A DNA stretch of 64,000 nucleotides from Bacteroidaceae bacterium (GTDB lineage Bacteria; Bacteroidota; Bacteroidia; Bacteroidales; Bacteroidaceae). The position numbers were made by a program, and so were the translations under genes. Location: assembly GCA_017559845.1 (NCBI GenBank), contig JAFYQQ010000049.1:33275-97274 (forward strand), read 5' to 3'. Below, piece after piece: positions 9,299 to 18,041 of the stretch. Under the pieces are notes generated by a model, which was given only the letters and a program-made list of their open reading frames with translations, did not search any database and was not told where the DNA came from. Position 1 is the first letter of the stretch. The number at the start of each line of letters is the position of its first letter.

Positions 9299-10066
9299 AT
9301 GAAGAACATCTATTTTATAAGCGATGCCCATTTGGGCAGTCTGGCCATCGCACACAGCCGTCAGCAGGAAAGACGGTTGGTGCGCTTTCTTGATGCCATC
9401 AAGGACAAGGCGAGTGCTGTCTATATGTTGGGGGACATGTTTGACTTCTGGTTTGAGTATCGCATGGTGGTTCCCCGTGGATATACGCGCTTTTTGGGCA
9501 AGGTGAGCGAACTGACCGACAATGGGGTAGAGGTACACTTCTTTGTGGGCAACCATGATATCTGGTGTACTGACTATCTGGAACGTGAATGTGGCGTTAT
9601 CGTACATCACGGTCCCATGACGATGGAACTTTCGGACAAGATTTTCTACATGGGACATGGCGATGGTTTGGGCGACAAGGATTGGAAGTTCCAACTCATC
9701 CGCTCCATTTTTCGCAACAAACTGTGCCAGAGGATGTTTGCCTGTCTGCATCCGCGCTGGGCAATGGCGTTCGGACTGGCATGGGCAAAGCATAGTCGGC
9801 AGAAGCACATGAAGCAGGGAGGCGAACCTCCTTATATGGGCGAGAACAAGGAACCTCTTGTTTGCTATGCCAAGGACTACCTGAAGGCTCATCCGGATGT
9901 CAACTACTTCATGTTCGGCCACCGTCACATAGAATTGGACCTCATGCTAAGCCGCACTTCGCGTGTCCTTATTCTGGGCGATTGGATAAGCCAGTTCACC
10001 TATGCCGTCTTTGACGGGGAAAACCTCTTCCTGGAGAGTTATGTGGAGGGGGAGACGGAGTTGTAA
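9299..10066 (+). CDS. lpxH: UDP-2,3-diacylglucosamine pyrophosphohydrolase
   Basis: 255 aa. Calcineurin-like metallophosphoesterase that hydrolyses UDP-2,3-diacylglucosamine to lipid X in lipid A synthesis, working peripherally at the inner membrane. Metal-binding motifs appear in order: SDAHLG (about 7-12), GDMFDFW (about 45-51), VGNHDIW (about 84-90), MGHGDGLGDKDW (about 118-129) and FGHRH (about 204-208). Length and motif order fit LpxH rather than generic phosphodiesterases. It is the last gene of the cluster starting at 7175; a terminator-like hairpin follows. Confidence 0.9.
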   Translation: MKNIYFISDAHLGSLAIAHSRQQERRLVRFLDAIKDKASAVYMLGDMFDFWFEYRMVVPRGYTRFLGKVSELTDNGVEVHFFVGNHDIWCTDYLERECGVIVHHGPMTMELSDKIFYMGHGDGLGDKDWKFQLIRSIFRNKLCQRMFACLHPRWAMAFGLAWAKHSRQKHMKQGGEPPYMGENKEPLVCYAKDYLKAHPDVNYFMFGHRHIELDLMLSRTSRVLILGDWISQFTYAVFDGENLFLESYVEGETEL

Positions 10067-10127
10067 GGCCTGCAGTAAGGTTATTAATGAGAAACAGAAC
10101 CAATACCGGGTTAGCATAGAAAACAAG

Positions 10128-10187
10128 ACCACCATCGTAAAAGCGAAAAAAAACAAGCTGAAAACGATGGTGGTTTTGTGTTTTTTT
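10128..10187 (+). terminator. Terminator-like hairpin after lpxH
   Basis: An 11-bp perfect stem, ACCACCATCGT (10128-10138) with ACGATGGTGGT (10164-10174), with a 25-nt A-rich loop and then a T-rich run (10175-10187). The long loop is unusual, so this is a probable rather than certain terminator. A promoter -7 box TATCTTTG follows at 10190-10197, serving the phosphoesterase gene at 10242. Confidence 0.5.
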
Positions 10188-10241
10188 GTTATCTTTGTTC
10201 ACAAAATAACGTAAAATTCAATAATTTAATAACAAAAGCGT

Positions 10242-13200
10242 ATGATAAAACGTAACTCCTTTTTACTCGCTATGCTGCTGGGCGCGGCGGGCTTGAATGC
10301 TTCGGCACAGGATGATGCACGCCTGACATTTGGTGTCATTTCCGACATTCATTTCGGAAACAATGTGGCCGAGGGGCCGATGGTGAAGGTGCCACAGGCA
10401 TTGAAGAACATCACTTCGTACGGCAAATTGGATGCCTTGGCTGTGGTAGGTGACCTTACCGACGGCGGTAGTGCAAACCAGTATGAACAGTTGAACCAGG
10501 TGTTCGGCGATGAGGCCACGTTCACCAATCCTGTTGGCCAGTTCCTCTTCTCAATGGGTAACCATGACAATTACAACGGTGATGGTCAGACCAACTACAA
10601 GAACGGGCTGAAAGCCTTTAACAACGGAGAGGAATATCCTCTTCACACTTATCGCATAATCAAGGGCTATCCTTTCATTACGGTGAGCATGTTAAATGGA
10701 ACCAATCACGACATTAGCAATGCAAACAACGGAACGGGCGCATATCCTGCATCAACCGTAACATGGCTGGAAGAGCACATGGCAAAGGCGGCACAGGAGT
10801 GTCCCGGCAAGCCCATCTTTGTGTTTACACACATACCTCCCCGCTGGACATGTTACAGCACCTGGGCTGAACTGGAGAACGGAACCGGTTGGTGCATGAA
10901 GGTGCTGAACCCCACGCTGAACAAGTATCCCCAGGCAGTGGTGTTCTCCGGACATAGCCATTATCCCCTTGGCGACCCCCGCAGTATCCATCAGGGAACC
11001 AACCCCAATTCTGAACGTAACAACTATTATACCGTCATCAATACCGGTAGCACCACCTATTCCGAGATTCATCCCGGAGCAGTGGATGCCGGCATTCATC
11101 CCACTGGATATGATTACGTAACCGAGGGCCTGATCCTGACAGAGCAGGAGAACGGTGATATTGAAATCCGCCGTTACGATACATACCGCAACGAGGAAAT
11201 CGCAGCCCACAAGCGCTGGGTGTTGAAGGCTCCCTTTGACGGCAGCCAGTTCATCTATGCTGACAGCCGCAATGCCGATGACAACCCCTCTGGCAAGGAG
11301 CTCTATAACGGTGGCGAAGCTCCCGCTTTTGGCGAGAGTGTTGAACTTCAGGTGGAACCATCCTCTTATTCTGTGAAACTGGGTATTCCCCAGGCAACTG
11401 ACGATGATTGCGTGTTCCGCTATGGCATCAATGTTACTGACGTGGAGCTTGGTGTGAAGGTGACTTCCGCTTCTGTATTCTCACAGTTCTACCTGAACAG
11501 CGAGATGCCAGAGGTGCTTGAGTACGAGGTTGACGGACTGGACCCCGAAAAGGAATACACCATTGAGGTAACGGCTTATGACTCTTATGAAAACGCTTCA
11601 GAAGCTCTCGTAGCTACATTCGAAACCGTTGCGGATGACGACCCTGCAAATGATGTACCAGATGCAGTGGGCTTATGGACCTTCGATGATGCCCGTAATC
11701 CTTTTGATGCAGATGACGGTGCCTGTGGAATGGAGCCTTTGACAATGGGCAAGAACTCTGTTACCATGGTTGGCGAGCCTGCAGAGGCCAGAATCGTGCC
11801 TGCCGACGGACCCACCGAGGTAAACAAGGCGATTTTCGTGCCCAAGGGTTCAGGACTGAAGATTTCTCCCTACCTTTCAGAGACCACCAACAACTACACC
11901 ATACAGATGGACTTGATGGTTGAGGATGCAGTAGCCTACAATGCCATTTTCCAGACCAAGCTGGAAAACAATGACGATGCCGAATGCTTCTATCACAATA
12001 ACACAATCGGAGTGAACAGCCTGGGCTATCATGGAACAATTGTGGACAAGACATGGCACAGACTGCTCTTTGTTAACCGTGCGGGCAATATGACCGTCTA
12101 TGTGGATGGCAAGCGCGTGAGCCAGGGAAGCAACTCACGTTGGGATATCGTTCCTGACGGTTTCTACTTGCTCACAGACAACGACGGAGAGCGAGTTGAT
12201 ACATACCTGTCTGAATTTGCGTTCTGGGACACTCCTCTTACCGAAGGCCAGATCCGACGCCTTGGCAAGATCAATATGGACGAGTACATCGAGGTGAAGA
12301 CTCCCAGCGTACGTCTTGTGGACAGAACCGACTTCTCAATCCAAATCAATGCCAACGTATCTGTGTCTTTCACGCTGCCCGAATGGGTTGAAGCAGTTGA
12401 TGTGGAACCCTACATCGGTTTGAAGGAATATACCTTCCGTGCAAAGCCCATGGAAGAAGCCGGACAGCGTGAGGGAGTAATCACTGTCGAATCTGCCAAT
12501 CTTTCTGCACAGGAAATTCCCGTAAAGCAGATAACACTTGGCGAAGAAATGCCTGAGGCTACCGCCATATGGACCTTTGATGATCCCAACGATTATTTGG
12601 CCGGAACCGGTGCGGCTACCATGTTCCCCGCTATAAATACAGTGGACGGCGTGCAAAAGCTTGCAACTCTTGATGAGGCCGATATCGTTCCCCTTGAAGA
12701 AGGCCCGTTTGCCGGCAATGGCGCAATTGGACTCCCCGTCAATACTTATCTGTGGATTGAACGTAACGCCGGCGAAGAAAAACTTGCAGACTATACACTG
12801 ATGCTTGATGTTCGCCCCGAAAAGCTGGATGGCTACAATTCGCTGTATCGAAACAACTTGATCAACAACCAGGACGGTTCTATCTTTATCAAGAACGGAC
12901 AGGTGGGACTCAATTCAAGCGGATTGGGCTATAACGGAGAACTTATCATGAACCAGTGGCACCGTATTGTCATTATCATGAGAAACAACTATGCCCACCT
13001 TTACATTGACGGAGAGAAAGTGGGCGAGAGCACCGGAACCCGTGCCGACGTATGGGAGCTGCATCCCATCTTCCTGCTGTTCGCCGACAATGACGGGGAA
13101 GAGGTATGGAACGACCTTGCAGAAGTACGTTACTGGGATGTTCCCTTGAAAGACAAACATGTTGCCGAATTGGGCAAGGTGGAACAGATTATCATTGAAG

Positions 13201-13991
13201 ATCCCTTGATTGAACCCTTGAGCATCTGGACTTTTGACGATGCATCCAACCTCTTGACCGGTACAGGAGAATCTCAGCTTCAGTGTGCTGTCAAGACAGA
13301 GAACGGAATTGAGATCACTTACGACTTTGCAGCTGCCGGTCTGGTGCCCACGGAAGGACCTTCTGCCGGCAACGGTGCCGTAACTGTTCCCGTGAACACT
13401 TATCTGCGTCTGGACCACAACTCAGAACTGGAATACGGTGTGCTGACAACCTTCTCTGTACTTATGGACATCAAACCCAAGGCTCTTTCTGGCTATCAGG
13501 CATTGTTCAATAGCGACCCGAAGAACCAGAAAGACGGTTCTCTGTTCCTCAAGAACACTGGCTTTGGCTTGAATAACAACGTTGGTCCTGGATACAACGG
13601 ACAGCTCATTGAAAACCAGTGGCATCGTCTTGTGTTCGCTGTAGAAGGAAGCTATATTGAAACCTACATTGACGGACGCCGTGTCGGCGCCTCTTCTGGT
13701 CCAGAAAAGAATCACTGGATTTGTCCCAATGGCGCACTCTTCTTTGCCGACAATGACGGAGAAGAAGGCGTGATTGACGTGGCAGAACTGTGCTTCTGGG
13801 ATGCTTATCTCACTCCTTCAATGGTGAAACAGTTGGGAACTCCCGGCATGCCCACCGGCATTCAGTCTGTTCAGGATGGTGTGAAGCCTGCAGTAACCGG
13901 TGTGTATGACATTACTGGCCGCAAGGTTACTGCAAAGAAACTACAGAAGGGCTTGTATATTATCAACGGCCGTAAGGTGGTTGTACGATAA
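10242..13991 (+). CDS. Secreted metallophosphoesterase with three LamG-like domains and a T9SS tail
   Basis: 1249 aa. A signal peptide occupies residues 1-23 (ends ASAQ). A calcineurin-like phosphoesterase domain spans about 28-330: VISDIHFG, VGDLTDGG, MGNHDN, FTHIPPR, FSGHSHYPLG. A fibronectin-like linker (about 360-465) leads to three related concanavalin/LamG-like modules, each starting with WTFDD, at about 478, 770 and 990. Each has a conserved core of the type NQWHR ... YIDG and ends with FADNDGEE-like text. The last 45 residues (YDITGRKV ... KGLYIINGRKVVV) match a type A T9SS sorting domain, so the protein should cross the outer membrane through the SprA translocon encoded later. The substrate is unknown; the LamG modules may bind glycan. 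It is a single gene with its own promoter and a hairpin downstream. Confidence 0.85.
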   Translation: MIKRNSFLLAMLLGAAGLNASAQDDARLTFGVISDIHFGNNVAEGPMVKVPQALKNITSYGKLDALAVVGDLTDGGSANQYEQLNQVFGDEATFTNPVGQFLFSMGNHDNYNGDGQTNYKNGLKAFNNGEEYPLHTYRIIKGYPFITVSMLNGTNHDISNANNGTGAYPASTVTWLEEHMAKAAQECPGKPIFVFTHIPPRWTCYSTWAELENGTGWCMKVLNPTLNKYPQAVVFSGHSHYPLGDPRSIHQGTNPNSERNNYYTVINTGSTTYSEIHPGAVDAGIHPTGYDYVTEGLILTEQENGDIEIRRYDTYRNEEIAAHKRWVLKAPFDGSQFIYADSRNADDNPSGKELYNGGEAPAFGESVELQVEPSSYSVKLGIPQATDDDCVFRYGINVTDVELGVKVTSASVFSQFYLNSEMPEVLEYEVDGLDPEKEYTIEVTAYDSYENASEALVATFETVADDDPANDVPDAVGLWTFDDARNPFDADDGACGMEPLTMGKNSVTMVGEPAEARIVPADGPTEVNKAIFVPKGSGLKISPYLSETTNNYTIQMDLMVEDAVAYNAIFQTKLENNDDAECFYHNNTIGVNSLGYHGTIVDKTWHRLLFVNRAGNMTVYVDGKRVSQGSNSRWDIVPDGFYLLTDNDGERVDTYLSEFAFWDTPLTEGQIRRLGKINMDEYIEVKTPSVRLVDRTDFSIQINANVSVSFTLPEWVEAVDVEPYIGLKEYTFRAKPMEEAGQREGVITVESANLSAQEIPVKQITLGEEMPEATAIWTFDDPNDYLAGTGAATMFPAINTVDGVQKLATLDEADIVPLEEGPFAGNGAIGLPVNTYLWIERNAGEEKLADYTLMLDVRPEKLDGYNSLYRNNLINNQDGSIFIKNGQVGLNSSGLGYNGELIMNQWHRIVIIMRNNYAHLYIDGEKVGESTGTRADVWELHPIFLLFADNDGEEVWNDLAEVRYWDVPLKDKHVAELGKVEQIIIEDPLIEPLSIWTFDDASNLLTGTGESQLQCAVKTENGIEITYDFAAAGLVPTEGPSAGNGAVTVPVNTYLRLDHNSELEYGVLTTFSVLMDIKPKALSGYQALFNSDPKNQKDGSLFLKNTGFGLNNNVGPGYNGQLIENQWHRLVFAVEGSYIETYIDGRRVGASSGPEKNHWICPNGALFFADNDGEEGVIDVAELCFWDAYLTPSMVKQLGTPGMPTGIQSVQDGVKPAVTGVYDITGRKVTAKKLQKGLYIINGRKVVVR

Positions 13992-14018
13992 GTACAGGAT
14001 AAACGATACCAAACAACA

Positions 14019-14053
14019 GGGGGTGCAATGTCTGCGCAAGACATTGTCCCCCC
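14019..14053 (+). terminator. Strong hairpin downstream of the phosphoesterase gene
   Basis: GGGGG (14019-14023) pairs with CCCCC (14048-14052) and CAATGTCT (14026-14033) with AGACATTG (14039-14046), leaving a 5-nt loop. Only a weak T-run follows, so termination could be partial. Confidence 0.55.
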
Positions 14054-14169
14054 TGCCTTTAAGGTAGAATAAGTCTGAATAAGTGTTAATAAACGGGCGC
14101 TAAGGACTAAAATGTGGTAAAAGAATATAAAAATCGTCGCAAAACGATGCTGTATTCACGGATTAGTAT

Positions 14170-14177
14170 TACCTTTG
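14170..14177 (+). promoter_or_regulatory. -7 promoter box for the OmpA-like lipoprotein gene
   Basis: TACCTTTG matches TAnnTTTG exactly and lies 71 bp before the ATG. No clear TTTG is seen at the -33 position, so support is partial. Confidence 0.4.
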
Positions 14178-14248
14178 TTGTAGATTTTAAAAACAAATTA
14201 CAGAGAGAGTATAATATTAAGGTATAGAACATTAATAAGACAACGATT

Positions 14249-15166
14249 ATGAAAAAGAATGTGTTTATGCTTGCCATGACAGCAGGTTTGCTGATGTTGT
14301 CAGGATGTGCCAGCAAGAAGAGCTTGCAGAACTGTCAGCTCGAAAATCAGAATCTTTCCAGCCAGTATGCCAAGGTGAAGGAAGAACTTTCAGACACCAA
14401 GGCCGAGTTGGCATCGTCAAAGACCCGTGTGCAGTTGCTTACAGAACAGCTTGCCCAGCAGAAGGAACTCATGGCCCAGCAGAAGAAGAATCAGGAAGCA
14501 TTGCAGAAGTCGCTTGACAAGAGTTTGCTGAATGCCGGTTCCAACAATGTGAACATCTCCAAGCTGGTTGACCAGATCAACGAGTCCAACCAGTACATAC
14601 GCCACTTGGTGAACGTAAAGAGCAAGAGTGACTCGCTCAATGTGGTGCTCACCAACAACCTTACCCGTTCCCTGAGCAAGGAAGAACTGAAGGAAGTGGA
14701 CGTGCAGGTGCTTAAGGGTGTGGTGTACATCTCTTTGGCCGACAATATGCTTTATAAGAGCGGAAGCTATGAAATCAACGAGCGTGCAGCCGAGACCCTC
14801 AGCAAGATTGCAAAGATTATCACCGACTACAAGGATTATGATGTGCTGATTGAGGGTAACACTGACAACGTGCCTGTGAACAACCAGAGTGAGCACATGA
14901 AGAACATCCGCAACAACTGGGATCTCTCTTGTCTGCGTGCGTCAAGTGTGGTGCAGGCTTTGCAAAACCAGTATGGTGTAGACCCCAAGCGTCTTACAGC
15001 CGGTGGCCGTGGCGAGTTCAATCCCTTGACCGACAATGACAGCGAACTGGGCAAACAACGTAACCGCCGCACTCAGATTATCATCACTCCCAAGCTCGAC
15101 CAGTTCATGGAGTTGATTGACAAGGCTCCCGAAGGTGAAGAGGCTCCTGCCGTACCGGCAGAATAA
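14249..15166 (+). CDS. OmpA/MotB-type peptidoglycan-binding lipoprotein
   Basis: 305 aa. Lipoprotein signal with lipobox LSGC (Cys at about 20), a long charged and glutamine-rich coiled coil (about 30-95), then an OmpA C-terminal domain (about 165-285) with EGNTDNVPVN, WDLSCLRASSVV, GGRGEFNP and the closing NRRTQIIITP. Such proteins anchor the outer membrane to peptidoglycan. The acidic, proline-rich tail (EGEEAPAVPAE) is unremarkable. It stands alone between its promoter and the reductase gene 54 bp downstream. Confidence 0.9.
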   Translation: MKKNVFMLAMTAGLLMLSGCASKKSLQNCQLENQNLSSQYAKVKEELSDTKAELASSKTRVQLLTEQLAQQKELMAQQKKNQEALQKSLDKSLLNAGSNNVNISKLVDQINESNQYIRHLVNVKSKSDSLNVVLTNNLTRSLSKEELKEVDVQVLKGVVYISLADNMLYKSGSYEINERAAETLSKIAKIITDYKDYDVLIEGNTDNVPVNNQSEHMKNIRNNWDLSCLRASSVVQALQNQYGVDPKRLTAGGRGEFNPLTDNDSELGKQRNRRTQIIITPKLDQFMELIDKAPEGEEAPAVPAE

Positions 15167-15220
15167 GCCTGATAACTACATTGTGACAGATTCTTACGAA
15201 ATAGATTTGAGTGGGTTGCG

Positions 15221-16090
15221 ATGGAAAAAGTCTTGGTGACAGGAGCTTCTGGATTTGTAGGTAGCAGGTTTGTCAGAGCCATGCTTGGCAAATATGAGTT
15301 GCTTGTGCCCACTCATGCCGAATTTGATATCACATCAGCCAGGGTGGTGCAGAGATATATTGATCTGCATCGTCCTGGTGTTATACTTCATCTTGCCGCG
15401 CTTTCAAATACAGGATATTGCGAGCAAAATCCCAAGCAGAGTTATGAGGTGAATGTGCAGGGTGTGGAAAATCTTGCTTCCGTGGCGGCAAACTATGATG
15501 CAAAGTTTGTTTTCTTTTCCTCTGATCAGGTTTATAATGGAAATGAGGAAAAGGGCCTGTTGCAGGAAGATGTTCCCGTATCTCCAGAAAATCATTATGG
15601 CCGCCATAAGCTCTTGGCAGAACAAAGAGCCTCAGAGTTGTGCCCCGAAAGTGTGGCGCTTCGTGCCACATGGATGTATGACAGTCGTGAAGCGAATTTG
15701 CCCACACACGATAATTTTGTACTGAATGTGAAACGTGCGTTGAAAGAGAAAAGGCCGCTGGCATTTGCTACACGCGAATATCGCGGGATAACTTGGATAA
15801 ATGAGGTTGTTGATAACCTTCCGCACACATTCGTCCTCCCTGCTGGCGTTTATAATTTCGGGGCGGAGAACCTTTTTAATACCTATGAAACGGCCTGTGC
15901 CTATTGTGCGATGCTTGGCGTTGACAGCCGCGATACCATTATTGCTGATACAGAAAGGTTCCCGTTGCACGAACGCAATATCAGCATTTCAATGCAGAAG
16001 GCTCGAGAGGCATCAGGCGGTGCCATTCACTTTAGTGATACCCTTGAAGGCTTGCGCAAGTACGAGAGTCATCTCGCCAGTAGCAGATAG
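15221..16090 (+). CDS. RmlD-like NAD(P)-dependent sugar reductase/epimerase
   Basis: 289 aa. Extended short-chain dehydrogenase. Nucleotide-binding TGASGFVGSRF lies at residues 7-17, the family's LHLAAL near 57, FFSSDQVYNG near 100, and the catalytic-type motif YGRHK near 127-131. The closest known role is dTDP-4-dehydrorhamnose reductase, but its usual partners (rmlA/B/C) are absent here, so the substrate is uncertain. The last third of this gene has a decayed partial copy at about 22738-22790 (see pseudogene), and the palindromic element just after it is also duplicated there. It converges on the DUF4465 gene. Confidence 0.82.
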   Translation: MEKVLVTGASGFVGSRFVRAMLGKYELLVPTHAEFDITSARVVQRYIDLHRPGVILHLAALSNTGYCEQNPKQSYEVNVQGVENLASVAANYDAKFVFFSSDQVYNGNEEKGLLQEDVPVSPENHYGRHKLLAEQRASELCPESVALRATWMYDSREANLPTHDNFVLNVKRALKEKRPLAFATREYRGITWINEVVDNLPHTFVLPAGVYNFGAENLFNTYETACAYCAMLGVDSRDTIIADTERFPLHERNISISMQKAREASGGAIHFSDTLEGLRKYESHLASSR

Positions 16091-16108
16091 GCTCTCTAAT
16101 AACAAAAT

Positions 16109-16172
16109 AAACGGAATGCTTTCCATTGGCCAACGCAATGCATTGCATCGGCCATCGGAAAGCATTCCGTTT
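16109..16172. repeat. Palindromic repeat element, copy A (likely bidirectional terminator)
   Basis: A 16-bp perfect inverted repeat (arms 16109-16124 and 16157-16172) encloses an inner palindrome GCAATGCATTGC (16135-16146). It lies between two converging genes, where it can terminate both. A near-identical 56-bp copy lies at 22808-22863. The change T to C at arm position 8 is matched by A to G in the other arm, a compensated substitution that supports selection on structure. Confidence 0.75.
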
Positions 16173-16228
16173 GTTGTTTTAAAGCGTTCCGTTTTTTCAG
16201 AAAGAGGATTGAAAAAAGGATTTATACA

Positions 16229-17821
16229 TTACTTTTCAAAACGTACCGCCACATCATCGTAAGCGAAGTATGCAGGCTGGCTGTATCCGTAACCATTGTC
16301 GCTTGAACCGGTGATGTTGAACTCTACGCTTACCACTTTTCCCAGTCCGCTGAGGTCCCATTTGGCCCACTCTGTAATGATGTTATCGGGACCATTGACA
16401 AGATAGAACTCCAAAGTGCCAGTCTCGTTGCCATCGGCGTCGTAGCCTGTGGCGAGGATCTTCACCCAGTCTTCCTCGCCAATGTTGGCGGTAAGCCCGT
16501 TTCCGTTCATATAGCAATTGATGGCATAGGCCGAGTTGTTTACATACATGTGATCTATGACGCGTGCCTCTCCGTCAGCGAAACTGATGGCTGGAAGGAA
16601 TTCTGTTCCGTTCCAGGGGGTATTGTCCTTATAACCGAAATGCATACAGAAATTGGGCGAACCATTATGGCCTCCTGCTCCCTCTTCGCCATATACGCGG
16701 AGTTGATTCTCGTAAGTGCCGAAATTGACATAATCTGTAGAAGCATAGTTGGAAATGGCATGACCGCCGCCCCAGTAACAATAACAGCCAAAGTTATAAG
16801 GGAAAGTGTGGGTCAGTTCGGTGTTGCCCTCATCGTACCAGGTGTATTCGCAACTCATGTAGTCGCCATAGCAGAGTGGACCTCCGTATTCGGGATCATC
16901 AATAAGGTCGCTCCAGGTTGTAATTTCCGCTCCAGCATAATCAAGCGTGTAAGGGCTAAACTTGGCATCGGCATCCTCAAAGGTCAGTATGCGCAGGTCG
17001 TAAGCGGCTTCCTTGACAAGGTCTTCTTTGGCAATTTCTGTTGAAATTCGGATGGTGTTTCCTGTTGTAAAGTCTTTTGAAGGTGTCTTTTTCTCTGTAT
17101 AGGTGCTGCCATCGGAAAAAGTGTAGGTCACGGTCAAATCTGTACCGCTGACTTCAGCAGGAAGACACACCATTGCCGCCATTACACCCTCATAAGAAGA
17201 TTGCAACGCGATACCATCTGTAAAATTCAAGGTAATACAATTGCTGCCATCAACTACAGATGCTTCCCATTCTCCACTTTGGAAATCAAACATACGTTCG
17301 CCGGCGATAGATATTCCTTCTGCTACGGTCATGGTGATGCTGTTAAGCTTGGGCATACCCTCCGAATGCGTAGTCGTATTGAACCAGACATAGGAGGTCT
17401 TGTGGCTTAGATAGAAAGAGTTGAACTCATCCAACACTGCGTATCCAAAGTCACCATCGTTTCCCAGATTGCCGTCGGCGGTCTGTGTGGCCAGCACTTT
17501 GGCGGTCTTGTTTGTTCCTGTCATATTATAGAATATATGACCGGTGCCCACTACAGCCGTTCCTCCTTCAAACTGAAAATTAGCCAATGTACAATCCGAA
17601 GAAATGGGTTTACTCTTATTGTTCCCTAGCCAAATATAGTCCCCAGAAGTCCATTTATAGGGGATTTTTTCTGTGTCAGGCGTACCGAACGAGGTACGGG
17701 TTCCCGTTTCCACATCGCTGTAACCGGTTACGGTAAATACTGATGCCGTTTCAAGGCCTTCCGATTCGCTGCAGGCGGCAACTGTTGCCGCTACTGCTAT
17801 CAAAACAAATAGTCTTTTCAT
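16229..17821 (-). CDS. DUF4465 surface lipoprotein of the B12 locus (BtuH-like candidate)
   Basis: 530 aa. Lipoprotein signal ending VAAC (Cys at about 17). The N-terminal half (about 25-265) resembles a fimbrillin-like beta-sandwich. The C-terminal half (about 275-530) fits DUF4465: LTFEDADAKFSPY, TWSDLIDDPEYGG, YGDYMSCEYTW, GGHAISNY, and a YAFDD-like ending YFAYDDVAVRF. Bacteroidota cobalamin loci often carry DUF4465 lipoproteins, and the B12-binding surface protein BtuH belongs to this kind of locus, so corrinoid capture is a reasonable inference. It is the last gene of the riboswitch-led operon, 220 bp after the gene at 18042, a gap long enough to hold its own regulatory signals. Confidence 0.75.
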   Translation of the reverse strand: MKRLFVLIAVAATVAACSESEGLETASVFTVTGYSDVETGTRTSFGTPDTEKIPYKWTSGDYIWLGNNKSKPISSDCTLANFQFEGGTAVVGTGHIFYNMTGTNKTAKVLATQTADGNLGNDGDFGYAVLDEFNSFYLSHKTSYVWFNTTTHSEGMPKLNSITMTVAEGISIAGERMFDFQSGEWEASVVDGSNCITLNFTDGIALQSSYEGVMAAMVCLPAEVSGTDLTVTYTFSDGSTYTEKKTPSKDFTTGNTIRISTEIAKEDLVKEAAYDLRILTFEDADAKFSPYTLDYAGAEITTWSDLIDDPEYGGPLCYGDYMSCEYTWYDEGNTELTHTFPYNFGCYCYWGGGHAISNYASTDYVNFGTYENQLRVYGEEGAGGHNGSPNFCMHFGYKDNTPWNGTEFLPAISFADGEARVIDHMYVNNSAYAINCYMNGNGLTANIGEEDWVKILATGYDADGNETGTLEFYLVNGPDNIITEWAKWDLSGLGKVVSVEFNITGSSDNGYGYSQPAYFAYDDVAVRFEK

Positions 17822-17878
17822 TTATTTTTTATTTAATAATTCACATTCATTACATATCTTCCCATGGCGAGGGCTCTT

Positions 17879-17922
17879 GTTGTGAAAGAGAAAAACCTCT
17901 CTCAACAACCACTTGTACAAGT
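17879..17922 (-). promoter_or_regulatory. Hairpin and 12-bp palindrome in the leader of the DUF4465 gene
   Basis: In the 220-bp gap, minus-strand text can fold as TTGTTG ... CAACAA around a GAGAGAG/CTCTTTC stem (about 17879-17909). Next to it is the perfect palindrome ACTTGTACAAGT (17911-17922). It could be an attenuator, an operator or an RNA stabiliser; no family recognised. Confidence 0.3.
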
Positions 17923-18041
17923 TGTAATTGCGGAGCCTCATAATTAAACCCTTCAAATGCAGGGTTATGTCTCTTTTCATCTGAACTTTTCATAAAAACT
18001 AAGTTTAAAATTAATAAATACTTATAGGCCTATATATTATT

